NCBI GenBank assembly: GCA_965221145.1
Contig: OZ244877.1
Location: 4,712,001-4,776,000, forward strand
DNA length: 64,000 bases
Direction of reading: 5' to 3'
Origin: Bin5 sp965221145
GTDB taxonomy: Bacteria > Chloroflexota > Anaerolineae > Caldilineales > Caldilineaceae
The position numbers and the translations under genes are program-made. This document shows, piece by piece, positions 9,750 to 17,980 of this stretch (the stretch's first letter is position 1; each line of letters begins with the position of its first letter). The notes under the pieces were generated by a model. The model was not told the DNA's origin, searched no databases, and was given only the letters and a program-made list of their open reading frames with translations.

Positions 9750-10577
9750 ATGACACTGGCAAACAAAATCGCAATCGTCACCGGGGGAGCAATCGGAATC
9801 GGCGGCGCCATCGCCCGGCGGTTGGCCGCGGACGGGACAAAGGTGCTGATCGCCGACATCCTGCCGGACGCGGCCGCGCAAAACGTGGCCCGCATCCAGG
9901 AATCCGGCGGCACAGCCTCCGCCTACCAGGTGGACATCTCCCAGCCGGAACAGATCCGGCCGATGATCGAACGGGCCGTTGAACTCTGGGGTGGGCTGCA
10001 CTTCCTGGTGAACAACGCCTGGGGGACCAAGGAGTCGGACGGCAGCGCCATCACCCTGACCGAGACCGCCTTCGACCGCGCCCTCAACACATCGCAGAAG
10101 GCGGTCTACCTCAGCGCCAAGCACGGCGTGCCGCACATCCAGGCCAGCGGCGGCGGCAGCATTGTCAACATCTCCTCCGTGCATGGGCAACTGGTCGCCC
10201 CGGCAAGCCTCGCCTACGAGATGACCAAAGCGGCCATCATCGCCATGAGCCGCCAGATGGCCCTCGATTTCGGGCCGGTCGGCGTACGCGTCAACTGCAT
10301 CTGCCCCGGCCATATCGTCACCGAAGCCCAGGCCGAACGCTGGGAACGCAACCCTTCGATGCTGCGCTTTTTCGACCAGCACTATCCCCTGCGCCACACC
10401 GGCCTGCCCGACGACATTGCCAACGCGGTGCGCTTCCTCTGCTCCGAAGAGGCCGGTTTCATCACCGGTCACACCCTCGTCGTCGACGGCGGCATGACGA
10501 TCCAGTTGCAGGAAAACCTGATCATCAATACTGCCAGATACTTCCGCGATCACCCGGAGATCGATCTGGGCGGCTAA
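9750..10577 (+). CDS. Short-chain dehydrogenase/reductase (SDR)
   Basis: The product is 275 aa, a classical NAD(P)-dependent SDR. The Rossmann motif is TGGAIGIG near residue 12, followed by an acidic residue (ADILP) at the end of beta-2 that suggests NAD preference. The usual NNAG is NNAW. The catalytic Ser is in NISSVHG, and Tyr and Lys are in YEMTK. The C-terminus has the family GHTLVVDGGM. The length is normal. It converges with the isomerase-like gene, and the stops overlap by 3 bp (10575-10577 and 10574-10576). The substrate is unknown. The surrounding sugar-isomerase and epimerase genes suggest sugar or sugar-acid oxidation. Confidence 0.93.
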   Translation: MTLANKIAIVTGGAIGIGGAIARRLAADGTKVLIADILPDAAAQNVARIQESGGTASAYQVDISQPEQIRPMIERAVELWGGLHFLVNNAWGTKESDGSAITLTETAFDRALNTSQKAVYLSAKHGVPHIQASGGGSIVNISSVHGQLVAPASLAYEMTKAAIIAMSRQMALDFGPVGVRVNCICPGHIVTEAQAERWERNPSMLRFFDQHYPLRHTGLPDDIANAVRFLCSEEAGFITGHTLVVDGGMTIQLQENLIINTARYFRDHPEIDLGG

Positions 10578-11380
10578 TAGCCGATCCCCCGCAAATAGGT
10601 GACCATCCCCTCGCTGCGTTCCGCCTCGCTCATCGGATCATCCCGCCCGGGGATCGGCTGTCCGGGGCAGGCGGTCACCCAGCGGGCGTAGCCGATCCCG
10701 TCCAGCGCCTCTTTGATCGCCGGGAAATCCACATTCTCATGCTCACCGACCTGGCACCACTGCGGATCGTAGAAACCGTCCGCGCGGCGGGAGGTGGTCG
10801 CCCAATCCTGTAGATGCACATAGTTCAACTGCGCGCGAAAATCCCGCAGCGACACGACGGGATCATACCCCCACAACTGCGCGTGGGAAACGTCGATGCA
10901 CAGCTTGGCCGTGCGCAGACTGTCCATGTACAGCTTCCAGTGGTCGATCGAATCCACCAACAGATTGGTATGGATATGATAGGTCAGCTCCAGGCCGAAC
11001 TGGGCCGCGTACTCCGCCCACTCGTCCGCGCCTTCCGCGGCCGCCCTGACATCATCGTCGGTCACCGAGCGGCCCTCCGGCTTGCCGCCATTCATATACA
11101 TGAAGCAGTCGCAGCCCATCTCCGCTGCAAACTCCATCCGCCGCCGGTTCAGCTCGACGTTCTCGCGCTCGCGGCTGTCCGGCGTTCCGCTGGCCGTAAA
11201 CACGACGAGGGGCATGCCCGCATCGTCACAGATGCGCCGCAGCCGTGTCGGCGTCCCCATCCAATTGAGAGGCAGCCGGCTTTCCCAGCCCTGCCAGCCC
11301 AACTCCGCCAGCTTATTCAATGCCGGCTCCAGGTCAGGGTTTTGCCAGCGCAACGTACAATAGGCGAGCTTGTAGCTCAT
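10574..11380 (-). CDS. Sugar phosphate isomerase/epimerase-like TIM-barrel protein
   Basis: The product is 268 aa of the AP endonuclease 2/xylose isomerase-like TIM-barrel family. It begins with YKLAYCTLRWQNPDLEPALN, the usual first strand and helix. Metal-site segments are seen at ELTYHIHTN (about 130), CIDVSHAQLWGYDP (about 165), YVHLQDW (about 190) and VGEHENVDFPAIKEAL. The ATG at 11380 has an AAGGAG site that overlaps the stop of the upstream epimerase gene, so they form an operon with that broken gene and probably the molybdenum hydroxylase gene further up. The exact substrate cannot be read from sequence; inosose, hydroxypyruvate and ketose isomerases share this fold. Confidence 0.87.
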   Translation of the reverse strand: MSYKLAYCTLRWQNPDLEPALNKLAELGWQGWESRLPLNWMGTPTRLRRICDDAGMPLVVFTASGTPDSRERENVELNRRRMEFAAEMGCDCFMYMNGGKPEGRSVTDDDVRAAAEGADEWAEYAAQFGLELTYHIHTNLLVDSIDHWKLYMDSLRTAKLCIDVSHAQLWGYDPVVSLRDFRAQLNYVHLQDWATTSRRADGFYDPQWCQVGEHENVDFPAIKEALDGIGYARWVTACPGQPIPGRDDPMSEAERSEGMVTYLRGIGY

Positions 11381-11619
11381 GTGGGTTCTCCTTTAATCGG
11401 TTGGTAGAACTGTCTGCGCACTGAGCGTCACATCGTCCAGGGGTTGATAGCCGAGATAGCGCCGCGTCTCGTCCAGGCTCCAGGTCATGCCTGTATTGGC
11501 GGACATGCCGTTGACCACAATCGCCGGCGCGGGCCATTCGCTTGCATCGGCGTTGACGGCCCGCTCAAACAGATGCGCAAAATCCCGATTCGACAGCCAC
11601 ATCAGGCGGAACCAGCGTT

Positions 11620-11679
11620 TTTGAAGGTTTTTTGGCGGAAATGTGTTCATTGCCAAGGCCAATACAAAAAACCTTCAAA
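11620..11679. repeat. TTTGAAGG palindromic element, copy A
   Basis: This 60-bp element has perfect 15-bp terminal inverted repeats TTTGAAGGTTTTTTG / CAAAAAACCTTCAAA and a core with an inner GGC...GCC pairing. It is nearly identical to copy B at 12015-12074 and related to the copy near 36.93 kb. It sits inside the epimerase gene. Confidence 0.9.
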
Positions 11680-12014
11680 CCGCCCGCCGGTAGCCCTCCG
11701 GGTCGGGGTGGGACTCTGCGCCGCCGCTGTCTGCGCCCGGATCGCCGGTGGCGTTGAGCGTCTCGGGCCGGTTCGCGCCCGGCTGACACCAGCCGATCCG
11801 CACACTCACAAAGCTCGTGGACCCATTGCCCCGCGCCCCCAGCGCCCGGCAGATGCGTTCGCCCACCATCTTGGTCGTCGAGTAAACGGTGGCGTCCAAT
11901 GGCGGGTCGGCCTTCTCCCAGACTGTACCCACACCCAGGGGCCGGTCGGGATGCAATGTGCCCGGCCCCACAGTGGCCGCCAGAGGATCGTCCTTGTAGC
12001 GGCCCATCACGTGA

Positions 12015-12074
12015 TTTGAAGGTTTTTTGGCGGAGAGGTTTTGATTGCCAACGCCAATACAAAAAACCTTCAAA
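12015..12074. repeat. TTTGAAGG palindromic element, copy B
   Basis: It is 60 bp with the same ends as copy A. The core reads GCGGAGAGGTTTTGATTGCC. Its inner TTGGCG and CGCCAA can pair, making a two-level hairpin. It lies between the codons for Asn and His of the FVFATSN-HVMGRY stretch. The AAT triplet beside one end is also found at the other end, compatible with a 2-3 bp target duplication. Confidence 0.9.
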
Positions 12075-12596
12075 ATTGGAGGTGGCGAAAACGAAACGCT
12101 CAACCGACGGGCTGTCGGCCGCGGCCAGCGCCACGTTGAGTGTCATGTCGATGGAAACGGCCGCTTCGTCCCAGCTGGCGTCCGGGTAGGGGTTGCACGC
12201 GGCGAAATGGACGACCGCCTGCACCCGCGCCAACACATCCCGCCAACGGCTGTCGCGGGGATCGGTCAGGTCGCATTCGAGCAGTTCGACCGACGGCGCA
12301 GTGCCCGTCCGGTTTTGCGCGGCCACGGCCTGCAACGCCTCCAATTGCGCAGACGACGGGGCGCGCACGTCCAGCCCGATCAACAGCGCGCACGGACTGG
12401 TGCGGGCCAGGTGCTGCAACAACTTCGTACCCAGATTGCCAAGCCCGCCCGTGACCGCCACGGAACGAGAGGTGGACATAGCGTCTCTTTCTTCATATCG
12501 AATCAAAAGGCGGGCCGGTCAACGCAAAGTCTACCGACCCGCCTTCCTGAACAGTTCAGTGGTTCGTTACTCGAGATTCAGTACAGGTACTGGCCG

Positions 12597-14873
12597 CTAA
12601 GAGCCGTTCTTCTCCCAGATCGTTTCCAGCAGCCGCGCCGGCGACATCGGCAGTTCAGTCGGTCGCACGCCGATGGCATCATTGATCGCGTTGGCGATGG
12701 CCGCTGCCGGGGGAACGATCGGCACCTCGCCCACGCCCCGCACGCCGAAGGGATGGTCCGGGTTGGCGACCTCCACCAGAACCGACTCGATCATCGGCAG
12801 ATCCAGCGCGGTGGGCATTCGATAGTCCAGCAGACTGGCGTTCAGCAGATGACCCTCGCCGTCGTAGATGTACTCCTCATTCAGCGCCCAGCCGATCCCC
12901 TGAACGACACCGCCCTGGACCTGGCCCTCGACATAACTGGGATGGATCGCCTTGCCCACGTCCTGCACCGCGGTGTAGCGCAAAATCGTAACCTTGCCGG
13001 TCTCCGGATCGACCTCCACATCCACAATATGGGTGCCGAAGCATGGCCCGGCCCCCTCCGTGTTCATCGTAACGCTGGCCGTCAGGGCTTCGTAGCCGCT
13101 GGACAACTGCTGGGCCGCCTCTTTGAAGCCGATACTGTGGCCGTTGCCCCGGAACTTGCCGTCCTGATAGCTGACGTCAGCCACGTCCATCTCCCAGAAA
13201 TCGGCCAACTGGTGGCTTATCTTTTTGCGCAGTTCCAGCCCCAGCTGATGGGTCGTAACGCCGATCTTGTGGGTGACGCTGCTGCCGCCCGTGCCGCCGG
13301 TGTAGCCGATCGAGTCGGTGTCCACGACCTGCGGGTTGATGTCCTCAGCCGCAACGCCGATCGTCTCGGCCAGCATCATCGCCGCAGACGCCCGCGTGCC
13401 GCCGATGTCGGCGGAGCCTTCGATCAGATTCACAGTCCCGTCGCCATTGACGACCGCGGTCACACTGGACGGACCGGCGCCATTGAACCAGAAACCGGAG
13501 GCCACGCCCCGGCCCCGATTCGTGCCCTCGTTCGGCATCGCGGCATGGGGATGATCGATGGCCGCTTCAACCGTCTCTCTGTAACCGATGCGCTTGTATT
13601 CAGGCCCATCCGGACGGCGATCCCCTTCCTGCGCGGCGTTGATGTGCCGGAACTCCAGCGGATCGATGCCTAGTATCTCCGCCAGTTCGTCGATAACCGT
13701 CTCCGAAGCGAAGGCCGCATTCGTGCCGCCCGGCGCCCGGTACGCGCCGCTCTGGGGGCGGTTCACCACTACATCGTAGCCATCGATCCGCAGATTATCC
13801 AGCTTATACGGAGACAGAATCACACCGGCGCCGGCGCCAACCGGTGAGCCGGGATAAGCGCCCGCCTCATACATCAGATCGGCCTCGACTGCGGTGATGC
13901 GTCCATCTTTCGCCGCCCCCATCTTCACTTTGATGTAGCTGCCCGATGTGGGGCCGGTCGCCTGCAACACTTCAGTGCGCGTGAGCGCGATCTTCACCGG
14001 GCGGTGGCCGCTCTTGCGCGAGAGCAGAGCCGCCGGCAGATCGGTGTAGGGGGTGAACTTGCCGCCGAAGCCGCCCCCGATCTCCGCCGGAGTCACCTTC
14101 ACCTGCGAAACGGGCACCTGCAAAAGCGCGGCCACCGAATCCCGAATCTGAAACGGTCCTTGGGTGCTGGTCCAGATATGAATCTGATCGTCGGCCCGCC
14201 ACTGAACGGTTGAGGCTTGCGGCTCCAGGTATCCCTGATGGACCATCGCCGTCGTGAACTCCCGCTCGACGATTGCGTCCGCTTGCGCGTAACCGGCCTC
14301 CAGGTCGCCGCGTGCGTGGCGGAAATGCTGCGCGACATTCGTGGGCTTATCACCCATTTCCCCCATGGCGACGGTGCGCAACTCCGGCAGAAGGATGGGC
14401 GCGTCGTCGGCCATTGCCTCCCGCACATCCAGCACCGGTTTGAGGACCTCATACTCCACATCAATCAAGCCGGCAGCCTCCTCGGCGATGTGGACGCTGG
14501 TGGCCGCCACCGCGGCGATGGCGTGGCCGTGGTAGAGCACCTTGTCTTGGGCCAGCATATTGGCGCTCAGATACCTCAGATTCACTGCGTCCTCGCCCAT
14601 CTCCTGGATTTTATCAGCCGCCTCGGCCAAGTCCGCCGAAGTGACGATCGCAGTGACGCCGGGCAATGCCTCGGCTTTGCTCGTGTCGATATTCAGGATG
14701 CGCGCGTGGCCGTGGGGGCTGCGCAGAAACTTGCCGTACAACATCCCCGGCATATTCTGGTCAGCAGCATAACGGGCTGCGCCCAAAACCTTGTCCGTAC
14801 CGTCATGCCGTATGGGCCGGGTCCCCACCACCTGATAGTTTGCGGACACAGCCGATTTGCCGTTCTCTGCCAT
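12597..14873 (-). CDS. Xanthine dehydrogenase family molybdopterin-binding subunit
   Basis: The product is 758 aa, the normal length for a Mo-binding large subunit. The N-terminal a/b hammerhead begins VVGTRPIRHDGTDKVLGAAR. Molybdopterin-binding regions include GGGFGGKFTPY (about 270), GAYRAPGG (about 380) and GSADIGGTRASAAMM. The active-site Glu is in RGVGEVPIVPP near the C-terminus. The ATG at 14873 is preceded by AAGGAGC. Known enzymes of the family oxidise purines, aldehydes, CO or nicotinate and need separate FAD and 2Fe-2S subunits. Neither lies next to this gene, so the partners must be encoded elsewhere. It lies 118 bp upstream of the broken epimerase and reads the same way. The substrate is unknown. 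Confidence 0.92.
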   Translation of the reverse strand: MAENGKSAVSANYQVVGTRPIRHDGTDKVLGAARYAADQNMPGMLYGKFLRSPHGHARILNIDTSKAEALPGVTAIVTSADLAEAADKIQEMGEDAVNLRYLSANMLAQDKVLYHGHAIAAVAATSVHIAEEAAGLIDVEYEVLKPVLDVREAMADDAPILLPELRTVAMGEMGDKPTNVAQHFRHARGDLEAGYAQADAIVEREFTTAMVHQGYLEPQASTVQWRADDQIHIWTSTQGPFQIRDSVAALLQVPVSQVKVTPAEIGGGFGGKFTPYTDLPAALLSRKSGHRPVKIALTRTEVLQATGPTSGSYIKVKMGAAKDGRITAVEADLMYEAGAYPGSPVGAGAGVILSPYKLDNLRIDGYDVVVNRPQSGAYRAPGGTNAAFASETVIDELAEILGIDPLEFRHINAAQEGDRRPDGPEYKRIGYRETVEAAIDHPHAAMPNEGTNRGRGVASGFWFNGAGPSSVTAVVNGDGTVNLIEGSADIGGTRASAAMMLAETIGVAAEDINPQVVDTDSIGYTGGTGGSSVTHKIGVTTHQLGLELRKKISHQLADFWEMDVADVSYQDGKFRGNGHSIGFKEAAQQLSSGYEALTASVTMNTEGAGPCFGTHIVDVEVDPETGKVTILRYTAVQDVGKAIHPSYVEGQVQGGVVQGIGWALNEEYIYDGEGHLLNASLLDYRMPTALDLPMIESVLVEVANPDHPFGVRGVGEVPIVPPAAAIANAINDAIGVRPTELPMSPARLLETIWEKNGS

Positions 14874-14947
14874 GGAAAGCTCCTTAAGAGTTGGTTACAT
14901 TGTGGAAAGCCGCTTGCAGACCCCTACAATTTTGTGTTCATTAACGA

Positions 14948-14991
14948 TTCGATTGCCATCCGCCGCGGGGTTGGGACAACTGGCAATTGAA
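14948..14991. repeat. TTCGAYYGCCA repeat, short form
   Basis: The ends TTCGATTGCCA and TGGCAATTGAA match the termini of the ~77-bp repeat family but the centre is deleted. It lies in the 316-bp spacer 14874-15189, which holds this copy and the next and no gene that I can see. Confidence 0.7.
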
Positions 14992-15020
14992 CTTGCAGAC
15001 AGCCAACAGGGGAGTCCTGA

Positions 15021-15098
15021 TTCAATCGCCATCCATCGCGAGGAAGAAAGTCCAGTATGCGCCTCTGCTCGAAAGGAGCGATGGAACTGGCAGTCGAA
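15021..15098. repeat. TTCGAYYGCCA repeat, full copy
   Basis: About 78 bp, starting TTCAATCGCCATCCATCGCG and ending GGAACTGGCAGTCGAA. The termini are inverted repeats. The internal GAAAGTCCAG and GCTCGAAAGG segments are shared with the copies at 16.3, 17.7 and 17.9 kb. Confidence 0.85.
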
Positions 15099-15189
15099 TC
15101 GGATTGTACCGATCTTCACCCGCTCCGTCAAGCAGTCACGAAAGTTACAGGCGCCCTCAGGTGCGGGCACGTCTCTGATCAATTTGTGT

Positions 15190-16242
15190 TCAAGAAGATT
15201 GTCGGCGCAGTCGGGCCAATTCGGCTTCCAGCGCTTGCGCCCGCTCTTCCGCCTTGCGGCGAGCACCTGCTTCCACCGCCGCCTGTTCCTCTGCCACCTG
15301 GCGAGCAGCCGCTTCCGCCGCCGCCTGTTCCTCTGCCACCTGGCGAGCAGCCGCTTCCGCCGCCGCCTGTTCCTCTGCGACACGTCGGGCGATCACGGCA
15401 ACCTTAAAGTCAGGTATGACATACCCAGCATACACGTCGTCCAGAGCCAATTCCGCCAGATCCGGCTGTCGTTCCAGATCCTCTTGCCGGAACTGAAATC
15501 CAGGCAGCACCGTCGAGCCGATCACCCCCTCGGCGTCGGGCTGAATCTCCTCGTAGCGACCCGCCGGCGTGAGACGGTAGAAGTGCATGTTTTGATTGTC
15601 GCCGACTCCATCTGCCGGACCTTGGCGACAATCAAATGGGCCGCTGGGGTCGAGAATCGTATACTCCTTCACCCCGGCCAGCGCGTAGTCCCGCTTCTTC
15701 TCTTCCGTGTCCCGCCGCACCTCCGCCTGCGTTGAATCGGACAGTAGCTCCACAACCGCGTCGCAGTGCCCCGCAAAATGACGCTGTTCAATCTCTCCCC
15801 AGGACACAGGGTTGTCGTTAAGGATGATCCCGATATCCGGCTTGCGCACCGCTTGGCGCATCCCTGACGGTTCCTCTGAGTCCATCATCTTCAGATGAAA
15901 GCCGGTCTCCATATTGATCAATTTTGCGATGCCGTGCGTATTGATATATTGAAGCAGGAGGACAAGAAACCAGTTTCCAAGATCAAGTTGGGGGGCGTTG
16001 GGCATGGGCTTGGCTTCCAGTATGCCGTTGTTCCATTCATAGCTGACGTCGATGTCAGGGTAGGGGTTTTCATACCACTTGGCCCAGTACTCTTCCAAGG
16101 TGACATAGCGGCCGTCATCGGGCGCAAATTCGTTGATGCGAGGGCTCCCCGCTCCTTGACCCGGCGCGGGATGGCGGCCATTGTCCAGGTCACTATCCGT
16201 TTGGTCCCGGAATCCATCTCGCAACAGTTCGGTGGATTCCAT
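15190..16242 (-). CDS. Uma2 family endonuclease (DUF820) with coiled-coil tail
   Basis: The product is 350 aa. The PD-(D/E)XK-type Uma2 fold is seen in YVTLEEYWAKWYENPYPDID, AVRKPDIGIIL (catalytic Asp) and CDAVVELLSDSTQAEVRRDT then KKRDYALAGVKEYTILDP (Glu and Lys regions). The C-terminal ~100 residues are a helical coiled coil of 14-residue repeats (RQVAEEQAAAEAAA three times) ending in ALEAELARLRRQ, a common tail of Uma2 proteins in multicellular-type bacteria. The ATG has GGAGGGAGT in front. A palindromic hairpin (15591-15636) is embedded in frame just after the catalytic region and encodes FDCRQGPADGVGDNQN. The in-vivo role of the family is unknown. Confidence 0.9.
   Translation of the reverse strand: MESTELLRDGFRDQTDSDLDNGRHPAPGQGAGSPRINEFAPDDGRYVTLEEYWAKWYENPYPDIDVSYEWNNGILEAKPMPNAPQLDLGNWFLVLLLQYINTHGIAKLINMETGFHLKMMDSEEPSGMRQAVRKPDIGIILNDNPVSWGEIEQRHFAGHCDAVVELLSDSTQAEVRRDTEEKKRDYALAGVKEYTILDPSGPFDCRQGPADGVGDNQNMHFYRLTPAGRYEEIQPDAEGVIGSTVLPGFQFRQEDLERQPDLAELALDDVYAGYVIPDFKVAVIARRVAEEQAAAEAAARQVAEEQAAAEAAARQVAEEQAAVEAGARRKAEERAQALEAELARLRRQSS
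15591..15636. repeat. Variable-arm hairpin H1 (inside Uma2 gene)
   Basis: There are perfect 13-bp arms, TTTGATTGTCGCC (15591-15603) and GGCGACAATCAAA (15624-15636). The loop is GACTCCATCTGCCGGACCTT, in which TCC and GGA can pair around the heptaloop ATCTGCC. It belongs to the hairpin family described in the findings. Confidence 0.88.
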
Positions 16243-16310
16243 ACTCCCTCCTCTACACTGCGCGCAACAGGCTGCTCTGCGGAAATTCTATCACGACTCC
16301 AACGACCTAC

Positions 16311-16387
16311 TCAATTGCCATCCATCGCAGTGGGGGCAAGTTCAGAATACGCCCCTGCGCGAACGGGGCGTGCAACGGCACTCGAAC
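16311..16387. repeat. TTCGAYYGCCA repeat, full copy
   Basis: 77 bp from TCAATTGCCATCCATCGCAG to CGGCACTCGAAC. It has the same order of blocks as the copies at 15.02 and 17.88 kb and diverged ends. It occupies about half of the spacer between the Uma2 and DUF3500 genes and ends three bases before the DUF3500 stop. Confidence 0.82.
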
Positions 16388-16390
16388 CCG

Positions 16391-17485
16391 CTAATGATGG
16401 TGGGCATAGTGGTGCGCCAATAGACCTCTGCCGAAATCATTTTCCGGATCCCGCCAGACTGAGTGGATGTGATTGGCGTCGTTCTGCGTGTTGTCGTATT
16501 CGCACACGAAGCGCGGCCCCTGAATGCGGTAGTAGTGGCCTTGTCTTTTCTCCAAGCCGCCGGCCCAGGCAAAGTGGATGCCATCCAGCCCGCGTGCGCG
16601 CAGATTGTTCCACTCGATCTCAGCCAGTTCGTCCGGCATGCGGTGGACATACTCACCGATGAGCGCCAACAGCAACTCCTGCTGGCCGCGATTCATCCGG
16701 CTGTGGCATAGGCCGCTGGGCGTCTCGGAATAGCGCAATGCCTGAACGTGCCCATCGTTCAATCCGTGCGCATTGATCCAGACATTCATGTCCGGGTAAT
16801 GGGCAGGCATATGAAATGTGCCCTCAAATATCTCGGGCAGATTGTAGAGCACATTATCCGGCGGCGCCCCCGGAGAGATGCGCGCGCAGGATAGGGCCTC
16901 CTCATCAAAGGAGTGGGCCAACTCTCTCGCCAGATCCTCAGTGCCGGCCAGGGGGCGGAGCGTGGTCGCCGGGCTGAAAGGCGCATCCGCCGGGTTCGAG
17001 CCGAAAAACATCGGCGTGGGCGCCATGATCTTCCCATCCGCAATCGTGAAATTGAGGGAGACATGATGGCCCTCAAAGCGCCAGCCCCACGTTCCCTTCT
17101 CATCCGGGCTGCCGAAAATGCTCACGTAATAAAGCTGTGGATCCCTGCTCGGATGCGGTCGCTGCCACCCTTCCAACAGATCGAGGGTGCTCTCATGCCC
17201 CATCACAGTCGAGGCGGTCACAAACCCCCCGCGGCTGAGACCGGTCTTCACCAGTTGCAGAGCCTTTTGCCGCTGCGGGAAGGCCATCTCGGACAGAGAA
17301 AGCCCCTTGCGCAGAATCGGCCTATAATCCCAGTTTGTGCGCTCTAGCTGGTCGGCAAAGGGTATGACCGCTTTGTGTTTCTGATCCATGGCAAGACAGG
17401 CCAGAAAAGCAGCCGCGGCGTCACCCATCCGCCGGACAACAGTTTGCGCGCCAGCGCCAGTCAAGGTATCGATTGTGTTTGTCAT
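16391..17485 (-). CDS. DUF3500 domain-containing protein
   Basis: The product is 364 aa. It matches the DUF3500 family across its length: helical start (AAAFLACLAMDQKHKAVIPF), WDYRPILRKGLSLSEM, QLYYVSIFG...TWGWRFEGHHVSLNFT (about 125-155), PMFFGSNPA, and the conserved end HFAWAGGLEKRQGHYYRIQG, FVCEYDNTQNDANHIHSVWR. The His-rich C-terminus (HHYAHHH) is natural. No signal peptide is seen. The biochemical function of the family is unknown. The GHH and NHIHSVWRD motifs suggest a metal site. It stands alone between two repeats. Confidence 0.92.
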   Translation of the reverse strand: MTNTIDTLTGAGAQTVVRRMGDAAAAFLACLAMDQKHKAVIPFADQLERTNWDYRPILRKGLSLSEMAFPQRQKALQLVKTGLSRGGFVTASTVMGHESTLDLLEGWQRPHPSRDPQLYYVSIFGSPDEKGTWGWRFEGHHVSLNFTIADGKIMAPTPMFFGSNPADAPFSPATTLRPLAGTEDLARELAHSFDEEALSCARISPGAPPDNVLYNLPEIFEGTFHMPAHYPDMNVWINAHGLNDGHVQALRYSETPSGLCHSRMNRGQQELLLALIGEYVHRMPDELAEIEWNNLRARGLDGIHFAWAGGLEKRQGHYYRIQGPRFVCEYDNTQNDANHIHSVWRDPENDFGRGLLAHHYAHHH

Positions 17486-17737
17486 GCGCGCATCCTTTGT
17501 GCGATTTGCTGCGAAGATTCCGAACGGCAGTTCTTGGCCGTCAGTTCTTAATTTTCAGTGGACTGCCGGACGGAGTTACGGGAAACCAATAACCAGAAGC
17601 GGACCTGGTACGCCCAATCGTACCGCAAATATGCGGAATGCTCAACAAGCGGACATCTGTGGCTAGTGGGCAGCGGATAGAGGACCCACGATTCACTATC
17701 TCCCGCCAACAGCCCGCCTTGGCAGCCCCCGAAACCA

Positions 17738-17814
17738 TTCGACCGCTATCCATCGCGGAGTGGGAAGTTCAGTATGCGCACTTGCTCGAACGGGGCGCGG
17801 AACCGGCAGTCGAA
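17738..17814. repeat. TTCGAYYGCCA repeat, full copy
   Basis: 77 bp from TTCGACCGCTATCCATCGCG to CCGGCAGTCGAA. The rest of the 17486-17980 spacer holds another copy (next), a possible -10 box between the two, and nothing else I recognise. Confidence 0.85.
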
Positions 17815-17855
17815 ATCTCGCCTGAACACTGCTTCCATTTAAGACTTCTCTTGGG

Positions 17856-17861
17856 TATAAT
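17856..17861 (+). promoter_or_regulatory. Possible -10 box upstream of the DHH gene
   Basis: TATAAT is preceded by GGG, with no good -35 (TTCCAT at the right distance). It lies between two TTCGAYYGCCA repeats. If it is used, the second repeat (17875-17950) would be in the 5' leader of the DHH mRNA. Confidence 0.35.
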
Positions 17862-17874
17862 ACCCCGTGCCCTG

Positions 17875-17950
17875 TTCGATCGCCATCCATCGCGGGGAGG
17901 AAAGTCCAGAATGCGCCCCTGCGCAAACGGGTGTGGAACTGGCAATCGAA
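17875..17950. repeat. TTCGAYYGCCA repeat, full copy
   Basis: 76 bp from TTCGATCGCCATCCATCGCG to CTGGCAATCGAA, the copy with the best inverted termini (TTCGATCGCCA / TGGCAATCGAA). It sits 30 bp before the start of the DHH phosphoesterase gene. Confidence 0.87.
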
Positions 17951-17980
17951 TCCAAGGTTCAACGGGCCAACGGACAAATC

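Larger units (their letters stand above)
11393..12479 (-). pseudogene. NAD-dependent epimerase/dehydratase, broken by two repeat insertions
   Basis: The ATG is at 12479 (MSTSRSVAVTGGLGNLGTKL, a Rossmann GxxGxxG). The gene reads to ...VERFVFATSN at 12075, is broken by the palindromic element at 12015-12074, resumes as HVMGRYKDDPL at 12013, reads to ...DPEGYRRA at 11681, is broken again by the element at 11620-11679, and resumes as WFRLMWLSNRDFAHLFERAV to the TAA at 11393-11395. Removing both inserts gives about 319 codons, normal for the extended SDR/epimerase family. The catalytic YSTTK is in the middle piece. The first insert (61 bp) shifts the frame. The second (66 bp with edge bases) is in frame but adds a TGA. 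The gene should be dead unless the inserts are removed or skipped. Confidence 0.85.

Noticed and set aside
10300..10320. CATCTGCC in the SDR gene as another hairpin core
   Set aside because: No complementary arms or inner stem flank it, and it encodes the conserved NCICPGH segment of the SDR.
9666..10553. 295-codon minus-strand frame over the SDR gene
   Set aside because: The SDR has all catalytic motifs on the other strand, and the minus frame is Gly/Val/His-rich shadow.
12045..13673. Long open frame (542 aa) on + opposite the molybdenum hydroxylase gene
   Set aside because: It is rich in Arg, His, Gly and Gln with no family motif and lies antisense to a fully recognisable gene. This is the usual shadow of GC-rich coding sequence.
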